Assembly (NCBI RefSeq): GCF_004027225.2
Contig: NC_044279.2
Location: 46,710,744-46,774,743 of the forward strand
Direction of reading: 5' to 3'
DNA length: 64,000 nucleotides
Source: Strigops habroptila
Lineage: Eukaryota > Chordata > Aves > Psittaciformes > Psittacidae
Below the pieces are notes generated by a model. It made no database searches. It had not been told where the DNA came from and saw only the letters and a list, made by a program, of their open reading frames with translations. The position numbers and the translations under genes are program-made. Positions 1 through 13,544 of this stretch are shown piece by piece. The first letter of the stretch is position 1. The number at the start of each line of letters is the position of its first letter.

Positions 1-841
1 ACTTGGTTTTTCTTGAACACCAGCTTCCAGGGTCCTTTTCTCAGAGGCTTGTCCCCTGTCAAATCCTGGCAGAATTTCTTTTTCTTATTCCACCTGGAAA
101 AGATTTGGCAAAGATCTAGATTTGGCAAGTAGAAAGCAGAAGCCATTTTTAATGACATTTTTAACTTGGAAGAAATCCAGCTAGACAATCTACCCCAGTG
201 TTTCTGTTTACCCCGATACAAGATAATGTTACTGCAAACATAGTAAGCAATTTATGTTATTTAGCTGAAAATCACATTTTGGGAGCAAGAGAATAAAATT
301 AGCATGTTGAAAGATTGACTGTGTAATGCTCTCTGCACCAGTGAATGGCAACCGTACTCTGGCATAAAGATACTATAGGCAGACTGTTTTGCAGGTCCCA
401 AGCATGGATTGCCAGTAGGGACACTAGATGTTCACACAGATTAAGAATTAATAAGATTTATAAATATATTCTGCCAGTCAAACAATATTTACTGTAATTC
501 AATCTGTAAACAAGGTTTGCATGCCACATATGTCTGTTTATATGTGTGAGTGCTAAAACTCTCTTAGTGGAATGGACAGGAAAGCATTTAATATTTGGTA
601 GTAAATTAAGAAAAGCCTCATTTTGATTTCCCAAATACTCCTCCAAAAAAAGATTATTAAGAAGTTTAAATTCATATTAGTTTCTAACTATATTCACACC
701 ACAAATTTATTCTTACTTGAAATCCCTGTGGTCCTTCATTATTTTTGAGTGTTAAATATTTTTTTGGGGTTTTTTTTTCACTTCTAAAACTATTTTTAGA
801 ATTAAGAAAAGGAACTTTATATTTTTAAAAAATTGTATTCG
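1..841. other. AT-rich unique sequence, no gene seen
   Basis: I see no recognisable exon, RNA gene or repeat family here. The stretch is AT-rich with short T runs near 760-780. It ends where the 3' end of the first CR1 element begins. It is probably intergenic or intronic. Confidence 0.6.
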
Positions 842-1293
842 TAGAATCATAGAATCATAGAATAGTTAGGATTGGAAAGGACCTCAAGATCATCTAGTTC
901 CAACCCCCCTGCCATGGGCAGGGACACCTCACACTAAACCATGTTGCCCAAGGCTCTGTCCAACCTGGCCTTGAACACCTCCAGGGATGGAGCATTCACA
1001 ACTTCCTTGGGCAACTCATTCCAGTGCCTTACCACCCTCACTGTAAAGAACTTCTTCCTTATATGTAATCTAAACTTCCCTTGTTTAAGTTTGAAGCCAT
1101 TACCCCTTGTCCTACCACTACAGTCCCTAAGGAAGAATCCCTCCCCAGGATCCTTATAGGCCCCCTTCAGACACTGGAAGGCTGCTATGAGGTCTCTACG
1201 CAGCCTTCTCTTCTCCAGGCTGAACAGCTCCAACTCAGCCTGTCTTCATACGGGAGGTGCTCAAGCCCTTTTATCATCCTCGTGGCCCTACTC
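842..1293 (-). mobile_element. CR1 LINE, 5'-truncated, minus strand
   Basis: This is the 3' end of a chicken-repeat-1 (CR1) non-LTR retrotransposon. On the plus strand it opens with two to three copies of the octamer AGAATCAT (843-863), the complement of the CR1 terminal ATTCTATG repeat, so the element's 3' end is at 842 and it reads right to left. The text that follows (GACCTCAAGATCATCTAG, then TTCCAACCCCCCTGCCATGG) is the familiar avian CR1 3' region. Homology stops near 1293, so only about 450 bp remain; such 5' truncation is usual for CR1 because reverse transcription starts at the 3' end and aborts. No poly(A) tail and no obvious target-site duplication are visible, as expected for CR1. 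It is the best preserved copy in the window, so probably the youngest. Confidence 0.96.
934..1233 (-). pseudogene. CR1 ORF2 C-terminal fragment (99 codons, open)
   Basis: This open stretch is the carboxy terminus of the CR1 ORF2 protein, the endonuclease plus reverse transcriptase. It lies downstream of the catalytic domain, so no enzyme activity is encoded. Telltale blocks are LFSLEKRRLRRDLIAAFQ at the start, TRGNGFKLKQGKFRLHIRKK in the middle and VVRHWNELPKEVVNAPSLEV near the end, closing with a TAG at 934-936. The frame has no stop across all 99 codons. The start at 1233 is not real: the frame simply enters from upstream, where an in-frame stop (complement of 1246-1248) appears next to what looks like a small deletion relative to other CR1 copies as I remember them. 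It has no promoter of its own and is a relic, not a gene. Confidence 0.9.
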
Positions 1294-2801
1294 TTATGAA
1301 ATAACTAGATTTTCATTTTTAGAGGTTCTGCTCACAGTTCTTTTGGCAAATATTTGTGCAAACTCACAACGAAAGTACAATTCAATGTTTGTTTTTGTGG
1401 AACACCATTTTGGAATGATAATTTGAATGTCTTTCCTGTGGAAGAGCTACCCGATAGTAGCAAACACAGTTATGCCGAACACATTCATTACAACCAGTCT
1501 TGAGAGAATTTCAGTTAAAAAACAAAACCCAAAACTTTAAACAAGCAATCTGTTTGGTGTTTATCTGCACATGGGCACACATGCCTAACATTCCTACTGA
1601 CAAGCATTTATCTTTTCTCTGCTGATTCCTTTCTGGTGCTTTGTGTTGATTATTATTGGTTTTGTTATAATTTTGCCATTTGCATCGCAAATTTACTAAG
1701 TGATTTATAACCAGAATCATGATCTCTGGCCTAAATAATTTGCATGCTGAAAGCAGCGTTAGACTAATATGCTATAGGATACTGAAGCACTTCACTGATT
1801 TCTACACTAAAACTCAAACGGATTAATTATGTAACAATTACTTCAGGTCATTACATTGCTGTGGTGGGTGCTGTTTTATTCGAAAATTCCAACAAAAGAG
1901 CTGGTTTCCTGTAATATGAGATTGTAAGGATAAGAAAATAACAATGCCTGGAACATTTCTGCAACATATGTCAGCTTCTTTATTTCCATGGGATGGACAA
2001 GAAAGTGAAGAACCCATAGCAGACTGTACTGTACTGTTCTGGGGAACAGAGAGGAGAAAGTGTTTGCAAATGCTTCTGAAGAGTTGGGTATAGAGTTGAT
2101 TTTATATGTAATCAAATCTAAATACAATGTTATCTTGATGTAATTCTGAAAGATAATAAGATCACTGTTATTTGAGTTTAAGTCAGAATGCTGATGATAA
2201 GAGGGAAAGAAGACATGCTTTCATGGAATATCTCTTTTTTAGTATCTTTCTGTAAACATACATGTATGTACTATGCACATCTATATATTCAAGTGGGCAA
2301 ATTCCATCTGATTTCTGTTATCTTTGCTACAAAGACATACACAGTGGAATGGATCTATTAACTGAAAATGCATTAGATATTTGCCAACATCAGATGCCTA
2401 AAACTCAGAAGAAATAACTGAAAGGAGAATATCCTTTCCAAGTTGACCTCCTGTACTTATCACCATGGTATCTCAGTATATTCATAAAAACACTGATTGA
2501 GGTGTCTGTTCTCTCTCACACGCATGGTTCATTTTGCTTCTCCTCTCTTCTCTCCCCATGCAAGAGTTAGGGGGTGGAACTGGATTCATTTCTAAATGTT
2601 ACTACTCTATAATATGCAATGCAGTTTTCTCAGTGAGTCATATCAAGAAAAGTCACCTTTTATTTTGAATGTAGAGTAGCTTAGTAATTGTGAGAATAGG
2701 CCCTGTAGTCTTTCAGGGACATATAAGGAAATATGAAATTGGGAAAAAATACATTTTTAAGAAAAGTTTCATTGCTGAAGCACTGAGAATGACGCCAATC
2801 A

Positions 2802-2843
2802 GTCACACCTTTAAAATCTCCTCCATGTCACACCTTTAAAATC
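2802..2843. repeat. Short direct repeat, 17 bp twice
   Basis: The 17-bp unit GTCACACCTTTAAAATC occurs at 2802-2818 and again at 2827-2843, 25 bp apart. It is a small local duplication; no function is implied. Confidence 0.85.
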
Positions 2844-3785
2844 CAAATGATACTAGTAAGTGTGTAAAGTGACACAGCAGACGAGCAAATTTCAGTGACT
2901 TCAGGATCTGGGCATCATTACTCAGTGCCATTAGAGAGAGTAAAATCCATTTGGGGGACCCAGATTTGGCAGTGTTGGTTCTGTTATAGCCATAATGTCA
3001 TGGCGGCATTAGAGTATGCTCAGTTATGAAAACAAACTGGGAAGACCCATAATGTCTCCTTAACCCAGTATTAGCCACATAGGTTTCTCTCTGAAGTGTA
3101 GCAAGCTGAAGTGCATCTGTTTCCAGTGTCCCAGATGGTTCTTGTACAATCCCTATAACTTCTTTCAGGCTCCTATTCCCTTCCCGCTTTTCCTTCCAAA
3201 ATGCCACTGACTATGAATAATTTAATTCGCTTGCCAGAGTTCTCCATCACTTTCTCCAGCCTTAAGAGAGTAACTTTCTAACACTGTATTTCAATGTCTT
3301 CTGGCAGAATATTTTCCATCTGCTTTTTACATGTGTGAGTGTAGGAGGGGCAGAGGAGGCTGGGATGGCGGGGGTGGTGTCAAGGAAGGACGCCAAGACA
3401 TACTGCTCTTACTGAAATGATCTACTGCTTCCTTTCTGTTTCCACAGGGCTCGGTACACTGCTCTCACTTCCCTTTGGTGTGGCTGCTGTTCCTCACTTC
3501 TCCCTGAGGTAAGGATAAAAAGCAAAGAGCGCAAGAAAGTCAACTCCTCTACAGATAACTTTGAGAATGTGTTGGGATTGGAAAAGTCCATGAAATAAAG
3601 CTTCTATCCCACTATTCTAGGCTTTTTGTCTCAGCTAGCAACGAAGCTTGCATGAAAAGTATTTGAAGTATGAGCACTGATCTAGGTGGACAGAGGGAGC
3701 TGGGCAAGAACATGGGTACCCAGAAAGAAAGGGAGCTGGACTCCATCCCTGCCAGAAATTGCTCCAGACATCGCTCTGTGAACTA

Positions 3786-3827
3786 GGAGGACAAGGAGTC
3801 TTCCTAGGAGACAAGGAGTCTTTTATG
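3786..3827. repeat. Imperfect 21-22 bp tandem duplication
   Basis: The unit TAGGAGGACAAGGAGTCTT recurs as TAGGAGACAAGGAGTCTT immediately downstream (about 3785-3803 and 3805-3822). It abuts the left arm of the hairpin at 3821-3869, so the two may have arisen together by replication slippage. Confidence 0.75.
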
Positions 3828-3869
3828 TTGTTTTCCTTTTGTGATAACCAAAAGGAAAATAACATAAAA
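3821..3869 (+). repeat. Near-perfect inverted repeat (21-bp stem, 7-nt loop)
   Basis: The left arm is 3821-3841 and the right arm 3849-3869, with the 7-nt loop TGATAAC between. The arms are complementary at 20 of 21 positions. The exception is G3830 opposite T3860, which would be a G-U wobble in a plus-strand transcript and a C-A mismatch in a minus-strand one. The stem is AT-rich (TTTTATGTT then TTTTCCTTTTG). It could be a short cruciform or palindrome, a transposon-end remnant, or a small RNA hairpin, but the stem is shorter than a typical microRNA precursor. Confidence 0.85.
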
Positions 3870-5480
3870 AGGTAGCTGTTTTGCAAGATACTAGTAATAG
3901 GCATAACACAAGTGGTTTTGCCATGTGTATTTTAGGGATTCACCTTTACAGTTAAGATATACCTACTACAAGAAGTTTTCCTCTATTTGGGTTGGGAGGA
4001 GCTGATAAATCTTAGGCCTTCCCTACCTGTAAGCATGTATTTGGAGTAGTTTTCTGGGACATTACATAAACAATGGGAAGCTGTAAGAGACATCTGTAGC
4101 AGCCTCTAGGATTGCATTACAGTACAGTTATACAATAAGAAGTAGCAACTTGGTTTAGCTTGTGAAATTCAGGAAACATGACAGCAGGCATTATGCTTAA
4201 AGTGGAATATATTAATGATAGATTAAATAAGAGAGTATCCTGTTCTGCTAAAAGACTAGTCAGTCAGTTTGATGCCTGTGGCTATGCCTGATGTGGAACA
4301 CCCGATCAGATTCAATCGTGGATTCAATCAGTTTGGCTGCCCCTTAGTGTAGGGCCCTTATGTAAATGGAGACCTCTTGGTAATCCCACCCACCTTTTCC
4401 ACAAGCCAAGAACTGAACTCATTCTGTGGAGTGATATTAGGTCATGGAAAGGGAATACAAAAAACTTGGTGCAGCTCTGCTGTTGCTGACTCACAGCATG
4501 GAAAATGGCTGCTTATTGCTCCATTTCCTTTCAGATCTTGTACATTTATATCTTCTGAGTTGTGCTAAATACAGTGGCATTTCATCCAAGTTTTATAGCT
4601 TCTGAATGGATAATTGATTATTAAATATAATGATGTTTTGTCCAGATTATGTATTTTCTTTAGCATGTAACAGCTTTAGCATATCTGTATGACTGACAGG
4701 AGATTAGATGAGAATTTTCCATTCTTGAAAGTTGTAATGAAAAATTATCATACTGAGATGTTCATGGGGTAAAGACATGACTGTTTCTTTCTAAGAATTA
4801 TTAAACGTGAATTAGCATGTTTTGCTATTGCAAAGTAGAAAATTTAGTTGCTATCTGTTCATGTTATATTGTGGATATTTTAACTCTTTTTTCTCAATAG
4901 TTTTAACTCAGTTTGACAGGTGAAAATCTACATGCAGCTGAGTAATTAATTTATACTTAGTCAAGGTTACGAAGAAATTTGAATGGCAATTCAGAAGAAC
5001 CTCATGTAATGCTCAAGTTAGATCATTGCTCTATGTACCCTACAGTGCGTACAAGACAAAGGCTGAAATCTACAGCTTTGTTCTGTTTTGCATTAAATTG
5101 TAGGGGGTTTTTTTGGTTTGGGTTTTTTTTTTCTTTTTTCCATTTTTTGAGCATATGCCACCAAGCATGCTAATACACCAGTCAAAGAATCAGCTGTGCT
5201 AACAGTTAATGAGAATTCAAAGAGATTTATTTAGCCTAGCATCGTCATTTCAGTGAAGATTCAAAGAGGATTAATTTGATTTATGTCAAAATGGAGGAAT
5301 CTTTATATAATCTGCAGTCAAACTTTCATGAATATATTTATGCAGACTTGCAGAGTTCTTCAAATTCATATGTAAAAGGCTATGGGAGAAGAAGACAATA
5401 TTTATTTATATGTAAATTATTCTTTTTTTCACAGAAAATCTATTTCAGGTTTAAAATGTGTTTATATTTCCTCTTTGCAG

Positions 5481-5523
5481 TGCTCGGGAACTTACAGGGT
5501 AAAATTTGGAGCTGCTGAAATCA
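5481..5523 (+). other. Exon-like segment with strong splice signals
   Basis: A pyrimidine tract and CAG (TTTCCTCTTTGCAG, ending at 5480) precede 43 bp that end at GTAAGTAT (5524 on). Only one frame is open, giving CSGTYRVKFGAAEI. A segment this short with good splice signals is expected by chance in 64 kb, and no neighbouring exon was found, so this is only a candidate, possibly of a non-coding transcript. Confidence 0.15.
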
Positions 5524-8500
5524 GTAAGTATTATACATGATTTTAATGGACTCCAGAATTCATCTACAAAAAACTGATGGGCAAACACAGATAAGAAAAA
5601 ACTGTACAACATAATTCTTAAGGGCATTCTACTATATCTCAAAGCAACATTTTCTGGAATACTTACCACACATACAGAATGCACATTAGTGTGCTACCAA
5701 CATTTCATCTGATCTCTTTTGGAAAAGCTGCATGACTCACATCTTTCTCATACCCAAGTAAAAAACTCGTGCTAATAACGTCATTACAATGCACCAAAAC
5801 CTCAAGTACAACTATATTAAGTATGGAAAAGACGGCTTATTTCAGCACCAGCAGGATTTGTAAGCACATCGCTGTTTTTCAAACCCCACATCATTATCAT
5901 TTGCAGGAACTCTGCATGGCATTCTGAAGTGGCTTTTCATACACCATGTCCATGGCCCTTCATGCACTACTGCTTTCACACAATGACCCCATATCATGCA
6001 TGATGATCCTGTGAGTCACAGATGGCTTTAATACCAAAAGCCTTGTGTTGAGACATTTTCTTCACATGCACATTGAAATCCAAATTATTCATGAGTAACT
6101 GTACTTTTGTAAGACAACTTGTGCTATCTAAACTCCAAGTTCACAAGATTATTCATGCATGCCCAAAAAAGAAACTATAGCATGCAGTATCAAATGACCT
6201 TACCAGCTCTTACAATCTCCTTCTTTATTTTTATTTATTGTTTTTTCAATTTGCTGTCTAGTAGGGCTTTTTAAGCAATGGGAAGAAGTACTTCTGATGC
6301 ACAGGAATGCAATCATTTGTCTGACCTGCTCTTTCCAAGGCTTTAGGTGAGGTTATTGTTGGCAGTGGAAGTTTATCCAAGAACTACAGGAAGCAAAAGC
6401 ATTTTACTTAATCAGAATGGCTATTGGTAACTGTAGCTAACAGTCAGAATAGGAAAAAAATTCAGCTGGTATGTGTTTAGGCTTATAGTGTGAGGAAAAC
6501 AGTACATACAGTCTTGTTTTACACCAAGATGTTGCTTTCCCTCTTATTCCACAGCACAGAGTCTGTTTCACTTCAGTATTCTTTCATGTTCAGTATGGGC
6601 ATTTGCTAAAAAGTTTTCTCTCTGAAAGGACTCTCATGCTTGCTGGCACTGGCCAATGTTGTCTGTCAGATATCATGTTCAGCACATATTAATAATGCTA
6701 TGCTTCAGTGATAAGGACCGTAGGGATCATTACTTAGAAAAAGTAAGGTAGGAAAAATCCTTTTAATACTTACCTTAATTTTAAATAGTTAATTTTATAA
6801 TTAATACTTAATTTTAAATATTTACTTACTATACTAACAGAATAAAAAAGTGCAGAGTGATGCAGTATTTTTAGCCAGGGAATCCTGAAAAACAGTATGC
6901 ATAAGAAAAGAATACAAGGCTGATCTAGCACAGCTCCCATGGGCATCAAGAGACATTCTGTGACTGGCATTGCAGTTGGAGCAGAGTCTGTGGAGCTCTG
7001 ACCACTTCAAAATCTAATAAGAAATTTTGGGGAAAAAAAATAAAAATTAGAGGCTTGTTTGACAAAAGTAGTAAAAGTTACTCCTCCCTAAACCAAACCT
7101 TAATACGAAAAACCATGCTAGAAGATACAGTAAGTCCAGCAGGATGGAAGAAGTCTGCCTTCCCATGAATCTGTGTTCCCCGATCTTCATCTCTTACTCA
7201 CCCACTTTTGCGTAACTACCCTCTATATTCTGTGTACCACAATTTCCTTAGGTCTTTCTCCACATTTGTAAACCTCTTTTCTGATACCTCCCCTCCTTCC
7301 ACATACAAGGGCTACTGTACAGTGTTTTGCAATTGGTCATCCTTGAGCCGTTAATAGTCTACATAGAACCAGAGAGCTGCTAATAAAAAAACCTGAAAAA
7401 ATACCCAGACACCCTTACGTACACAGGTAAATAGTCACACAAAATTGGGGAAACAGAATCAGTTAATTAAAATTCAGAGCTGACACTAGTTTTAGTTTAA
7501 ATGAAAAGAAGTAAAAGAAATGTTTTTTGGCTGTCCTCCACGAGACGAAGATTTTTTTTTTGACATGGCTAAGCAATGCTTGAAATAAAACTAGCTAATA
7601 AATAATATCCTAACCATAACAATTTCTTGCCATGTCCTTTACCTGTCACATTAGGCCAGAGCACAACTTGCCATGGCAGGTTTAGACCTACCCATGAACT
7701 GGCTGACTTATCTAGTGATGAAAAGTTGACGGATGCTTCAGCAGGGCAAGTTGATCCCTAAGCCTTGCTGGTACTGACCTGGGTCCCTCTCTCATTTCTA
7801 GCCATCAGTCTTTAAAAAAAATACAGGAACGTGATATCTTTGAGACCTCTACTTTTTGTCACATCCTGTTGTAACTGGCTAACTAATTAGGCAGTTAGTT
7901 ATTAGGTGGTATTGACAGATGAATTCAAAGACCTTATTTACTAAAAAAACTCAGCTGAAAATAGAAGGATTATAACAATGTTCTAAATGAGTGTTTCAGC
8001 ATGATCTTCATTAAAGTGTCACTTTAGTGCATAGCATATTCAAGCTAAGCAATTGGGTCCCTTCCATGTCATTTAAAAGGAAAGAAGAATGCATTTAATT
8101 TCAATGAAACAGGAAAACTTAGCATCTGCACAGAGTAGTTAATAATGAGTGGGTCTAAATACTGTTACAGCAAAATGCAAGTGCTGTGTTCAGTCAATTG
8201 TACTATGATAACTCTGTTATGTAAAGTCAGGTCATGTGAATGTAATGCATTTAATGGAGTAGGTTATAAAATCAGATCTCAACAAAAATCCATCACCTTT
8301 CCCATTCTTGCCTTGACAAAGCATAAAAACTTCGTAGTGGCCTGCATTATCTTAGCTCTAAACATATGGTGATATTGTATTCCCTGTTAAAAAAATGAAT
8401 TTGCTTTTCCTTGACCCAGAATATAATTCTAAACAGCAGTCACCTATACTCTCTTTTGCTGTAACATATGTATACTACAAATATAGCAAAGTTAATTTTA

Positions 8501-10376
8501 AGCTATGCAACCTGCAACCATTGGCATGGCAGCAGTATGGGCCTCAGCAAGAACTAACCTCTTAGTTATTTATTTTACTTTCTAGGCTTTTAACTTCTCA
8601 TTGAATTTAAAATTCCTCTGTCACTTGTACCTAAATCAGCTAACATAATGCTAACTCAAGATAGTTCCTGTTCCATGCAACGTAACAGTATTGTAATCAA
8701 TAAAATAAAGGAGGGAAAAGGCTCAAATGTTTGTGCCTTATCCCACTGCAAAACAGTTAAACATGGAAAATAATATCTTTGCAACTCACACCATTTAACA
8801 AAAAGAAATCCTTTTTTTTCCTGTTGTTTTAGTACCATGTGAGAGAAGTGGCAGGTTCCCCTCATACATGCCATCTGTGCTTCCAAATCTGAGAACCTTG
8901 TCCTACAAGACAAAAAGCAAACTGAGATCACACCCTCCATAGAGTGACCTAGAAGAATCACTTCATTTTTCAGAAGCCTAATTAAAAAGCTTTCTTTCTT
9001 TTCATGGGGGAAAGAGAGAAAGAATAATCATTGTATTAGAGGCTTTGGAGATTTTTGAAACAATTTACCCTGAAACAGATTTTCCCAACTATTAGATATA
9101 GAATGTTTCTGCAGGCTTTTTGGAAAACAAATGACCCCAAAAATAAATAAGTCATTGTAATGAAAGCAACACGTTAAAATCAACCATGAGCTGGAGCTTT
9201 GTTAGTGTCTATTCACAACAAATATGAATATTTGTTCAATGATGTGCAATGAAAGGAGTTATGTCCTTCTCTATGAATGTACTCTATTTTATAAAATACT
9301 TACTATTTTACATGCCTGTGCTATATAAGTAAACTGTAGAAAGAATAATATATTAATTACTAGGAGACAACATCATCCATGTAATTAATTTATCTCCTGA
9401 ACTTCCTTTTAACATATACTGTGAATGGTATCAGGTGCTAATGTGTTATATTTATAATCTGTTCTTTTTCTAGAAGCAAAAATGAGGCTTGAATAGCATT
9501 TTGGATATGGAGATTTGCTCAACAAATTAGCCGTAAGGCTTCCCACATAATATTCCTTTGAATTTCAGACTGTGGCCTCACTTTTAAAAAGCATATGCTG
9601 CACATGGAAATACTTCATAATTCTTTGGAATTGAAATGAAAGTGTATTTTAGGATTTAAAAATGTCAGAATATTATTTCCTGATTTTTCTGTTTCCTATA
9701 TTAATGCAAAAGGAAAGATTCACAGCTGCAGTTGTCATAGGGCCAGGACAGTGACTGGGAATGTGTAGTTTTTTCCTTCCCCCCTGCCTTTCATCCTTTT
9801 GCTAAGTTTAATGGAAAGCATTGTATGACTAAATAACCTGAGAACAGGAAATTAATTCTGTTATATCAACCTTTACATATTGGCTGATTTCTGTAAGGGG
9901 ACTAGAAAACTTAAATCACCGTTTACTAATACTGCATGTACAATGAGTGCATTACCCAGGACTCCAGGACTTCTGATGTTGCCTGTGTGGTTCAGGAAAC
10001 TACTTATACTCCATTCCTATATCACTCCATTTATGGTTGGGAAATTTCATCTGGAGAAGGAGTGTAATTCACCTGTTCTGAGTGGCATTACATTCCCTCA
10101 TGCCTGGCTTGTGCTTGAAAGCACAAAGATAACCCCACTAATTTAAAAGTATGAGATAGATACCCTCCTTGTCCCCATCCCTACAGCCGGACCAGACCAG
10201 GCAGGCAGAGGTTTATTTGTTTTGCTGTCATCTGAAATCTGATTTCTAGGATCATCTGGATCCCTATTTAACAAAATCTGGATTATTTTCAGGCCTTAGA
10301 TGACTGGTGGTTGTCTCACTATCTTAAATTCTCTTAGAGGGGTGGGGTAAGTTGGGCATTTGGTCTTCTGCTACAG

Positions 10377-10397
10377 GCGTGCACTTTGGCAAGGAAG
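10377..10397 (+). other. Microexon-like 21-bp segment
   Basis: A good acceptor (TTGGTCTTCTGCTACAG) is followed by 21 bp and a good donor (AAG then GTGAGTGG). The 21 bp are open in phase 0 (ACTLARK). No partner exon is visible; chance occurrence is the simplest reading. Confidence 0.1.
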
Positions 10398-13300
10398 GTG
10401 AGTGGTAAGTAGCTCCTTGGATCTGTTATCTATACTGCAGTTGCCAGCAATATAAATATGCAGTTGCTAGGTCTGACAATCTTAATGGTCCCATATAGTA
10501 GTCTTATGTTTTTGCATACCCCTGATTCAGAAAGATGGGGTGATACAAATACAGGCAACGGGAAGAAATCTGTAACATTTAGAAGCCAAATTTCCCTGTC
10601 CCCTTTTTTCCATTTGCCCTGAAGGTCACACCCAGCTGTGATTTTTATAGCAATGGTGAAGAACTTGCGTGGTAATTTCTAAACATTTCCTGGAGCAAGA
10701 GAATGAACAAGATACAGATATGAATTGCAAAACCAGTATATATCAGTTTATAAAGAGAAAAAACCCTAAAGTTACATAGATTAACTTTTCAGTTTATCTT
10801 TTTTCCCCTCTGCTCTTCACCAGAGGCAGTAAACGTCACTTTTTCTGTAAGATTCCACTCAGTCAGTCCCAGATGGCAACTTTGCTTTCATCACCATCAA
10901 TGACAGCATCTTCACCGTGCTTGCATAAAAAATAAATTGAAGTCTTTCCGATTAATAAGCACCAAGCAAAGATCTCAGGATTATTCTCATTATGTAGAAG
11001 TGTCATCCTATGCATAAGATTCAGGGCTATTATTTGACTTTATTCCAGAAAAGAGAAAGAGTAGTGCTCAGGGTCAGCCTAAAGGATATGTCCAGGTTTG
11101 CGAACTTCTAAGATGTCTGTTTCTTTCTATGAATCTGCTTTTCCTGCAGGATAACCTGGACTGGATTATCTAAAGCAACTATTGTATTTGAAAGCATTTC
11201 ACTGGAAACCAATTATTCACTTTCATTCTTTCCACATTTGGTTTATTATTTGAAAGAGTTTCTGAACATTTCTGAGAAGTACATCTTTTCTTGGTCTCAG
11301 CCTTCAGCCAAATGAAAAATTTCTTAAAGAGTGTTTGTCTGATAATATTCTTCCTAATAGAAAGCATATTGTGAACATTTAATAGAAAGAAAAATGTTGA
11401 TGTTAACATTTATCTGATGGTTTAAGACTCCTTATTCACTTACAAATACTGTGGGGTGTGTGTATACTTATTTCAGTGCAAATAACAACCATTACTCATA
11501 GAGAGTAAACAAAAAGCACAAAACAAGAACTTTTTCAAATAATAAAAAGCGGAAAGAATGAAAGTGAATTATTTGTTTCTATGTTTGATTTGAAACATTC
11601 AACGACAGTAGTTATAGCTACCATAAAGGAACTCCATAGTAAAAAAACAAAAGCACTGGTAATGTTGTTAGGCAGTTTAAATATATTTCTAGCAAAATAA
11701 AATATGTTTTAAGTATTTAATTTTTTCTTTTTTTAATTTTAAGTCAAACTTCTCTGAGGCCTAAAAGATTATCATGTTATAGTGTTACATTGCGTAAAAT
11801 TATGTAAGCTTTATTAAAATTCAAAAAAAGTAGGATGTCACATAATACACATGAAGCCATTTTCTTAAACAATTGCTAAATAATATCTTAATTTTTGTCA
11901 CCCATTTGTTCCTTTTGGTCCACACTACCCTCATACAAATACAGCCATTGATGCCATCTGTACAAGTCCAAGCTTGTCATTATATCCAAGTAGTTGTCCC
12001 TAGTGTAGCCTCTGTAGCTGAATTCTACATTTAAAAAACATTGACCTAAAAAGACAAAATTATTTTTATTGTTAGAAATCACAAAGTTCCATATGTGTTT
12101 ACAAAATGGAGATGCCCATCAGACTTTGCAGCCCTGCTAGAGGCAGTGCACAGTGTCACCGCACTCTATTTGGGAAGGCCATTTAAATCACTAGTGTCCA
12201 GGTCTCTAATGATCAAAAAATGTGTTTTAGTTATAGGGCATTAAAATTTTATGACTACCCCATACTAGTGTGCTGTTTCAGAAACATTCCTCTCTATGTG
12301 GAGAGTGCTCCTTATAGTGACAAACCTATTTAATAGCTGTCTATATATAATCTTACCTGGTTATTTATAAAACTATATAAGGTTTCTAAACTATATTTGT
12401 ATCTCTTTCTCTCAGCCACCATGCCTTCTTCTATTTTGAGGTGATAGTTGATACCGAAATAAATCCTATTTACTATATTCAGCTCATCTTTATTTTTGGT
12501 CTCATAACTGATGGCTGTGGGTCTCACCAGTTTGACCTTGAAAAGACCTTGTATGTGCCATATAGGACAATACAGATCTATACTGTCAGTTATGGTAAGC
12601 ATGATATGCTTATGAAAGGGTAACAGAAGTCAGCAATCATGGGCATGAGATGAATTAAAATTGAAGTCTTCATATTATAAATGAGGCAGAAGAGTGGACA
12701 ATGTATTCCCTTTGATCTGACAAAAAAATCAGGAGAACTGTGTTCAAACTCTTCCACCAGCTTCCCTCAACCTGTGGTTCTGGAAATGAGCTGTTAACTT
12801 TCATTTTTTAGTGCTAAACTGACACAGAGAATGAAATTAATCTCATCTAACTTTAGACCACTCCAGTGGAGATGTCAGTAACTGAGCTTGTCGCTGCAGA
12901 GTGTCTTTACAGTCACATAGACATAGAGCTATAGTAGGGCGAGACTCACATGCTTTGTATGAGATAGGTGTTCACTGATCCAACTCACAGCCATCTACAT
13001 GGGATTAGAGGAATTTTATCTTAAAACCCAGTTTTTAGGTGCAAATCATCCTCACCATCAGAATGAAGATACTGTTCTTCAGCATAACCCATAGAAATAA
13101 GAAATCAAAACATTTTTTTTCTTCTCTGCAAAACTATGTATGTACTCAGCTTACTCTATTGCTGTTACAGATGTATGAATTGAAAGGGCTATCATCTTTG
13201 GCTAATTCAAGTAGGCTTGACTGTGATGCTAATATCTGTGTGAATACATGGATACTTGAATGTTAAAAGTCAGCTCTTTCCATCATGAAAAAAAAGGTAG

Positions 13301-13544
13301 CTTGTTTGATTTCATAAGAAAGAAATACTGCTGAAGGTGGTTACAGAAGCTCATAAAATTGGATTGGGAAAAGCATACGCATGTATTAAAATGGCTGTTT
13401 CGATGGAGTAGATGATAGTGAGATGTAAGACCTTTCCTTTATTAGTTTTACCAGGCAAACTGTGTAGCAAAGGAAGAAACTACAATATAAGCGAAAATCA
13501 GGCTTTTCTCTTTAGCTGTTGCAGTATATATACTTGACCATAAA

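Larger units (their letters stand above)
1294..13544. other. Long AT-rich region without recognised genes
   Basis: I find no convincing protein-coding exon, structured RNA or transposon family over these 12 kb. The open frames present (60-100 codons) are of the size expected by chance and carry no recognisable motif. Small local features are listed separately: a short direct repeat near 2802-2843, a duplication near 3786-3827, a hairpin at 3821-3869, an exon-like segment at 5481-5523 and a microexon-like segment near 10377-10397. The rest reads as intergenic or intronic sequence. Confidence 0.55.
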
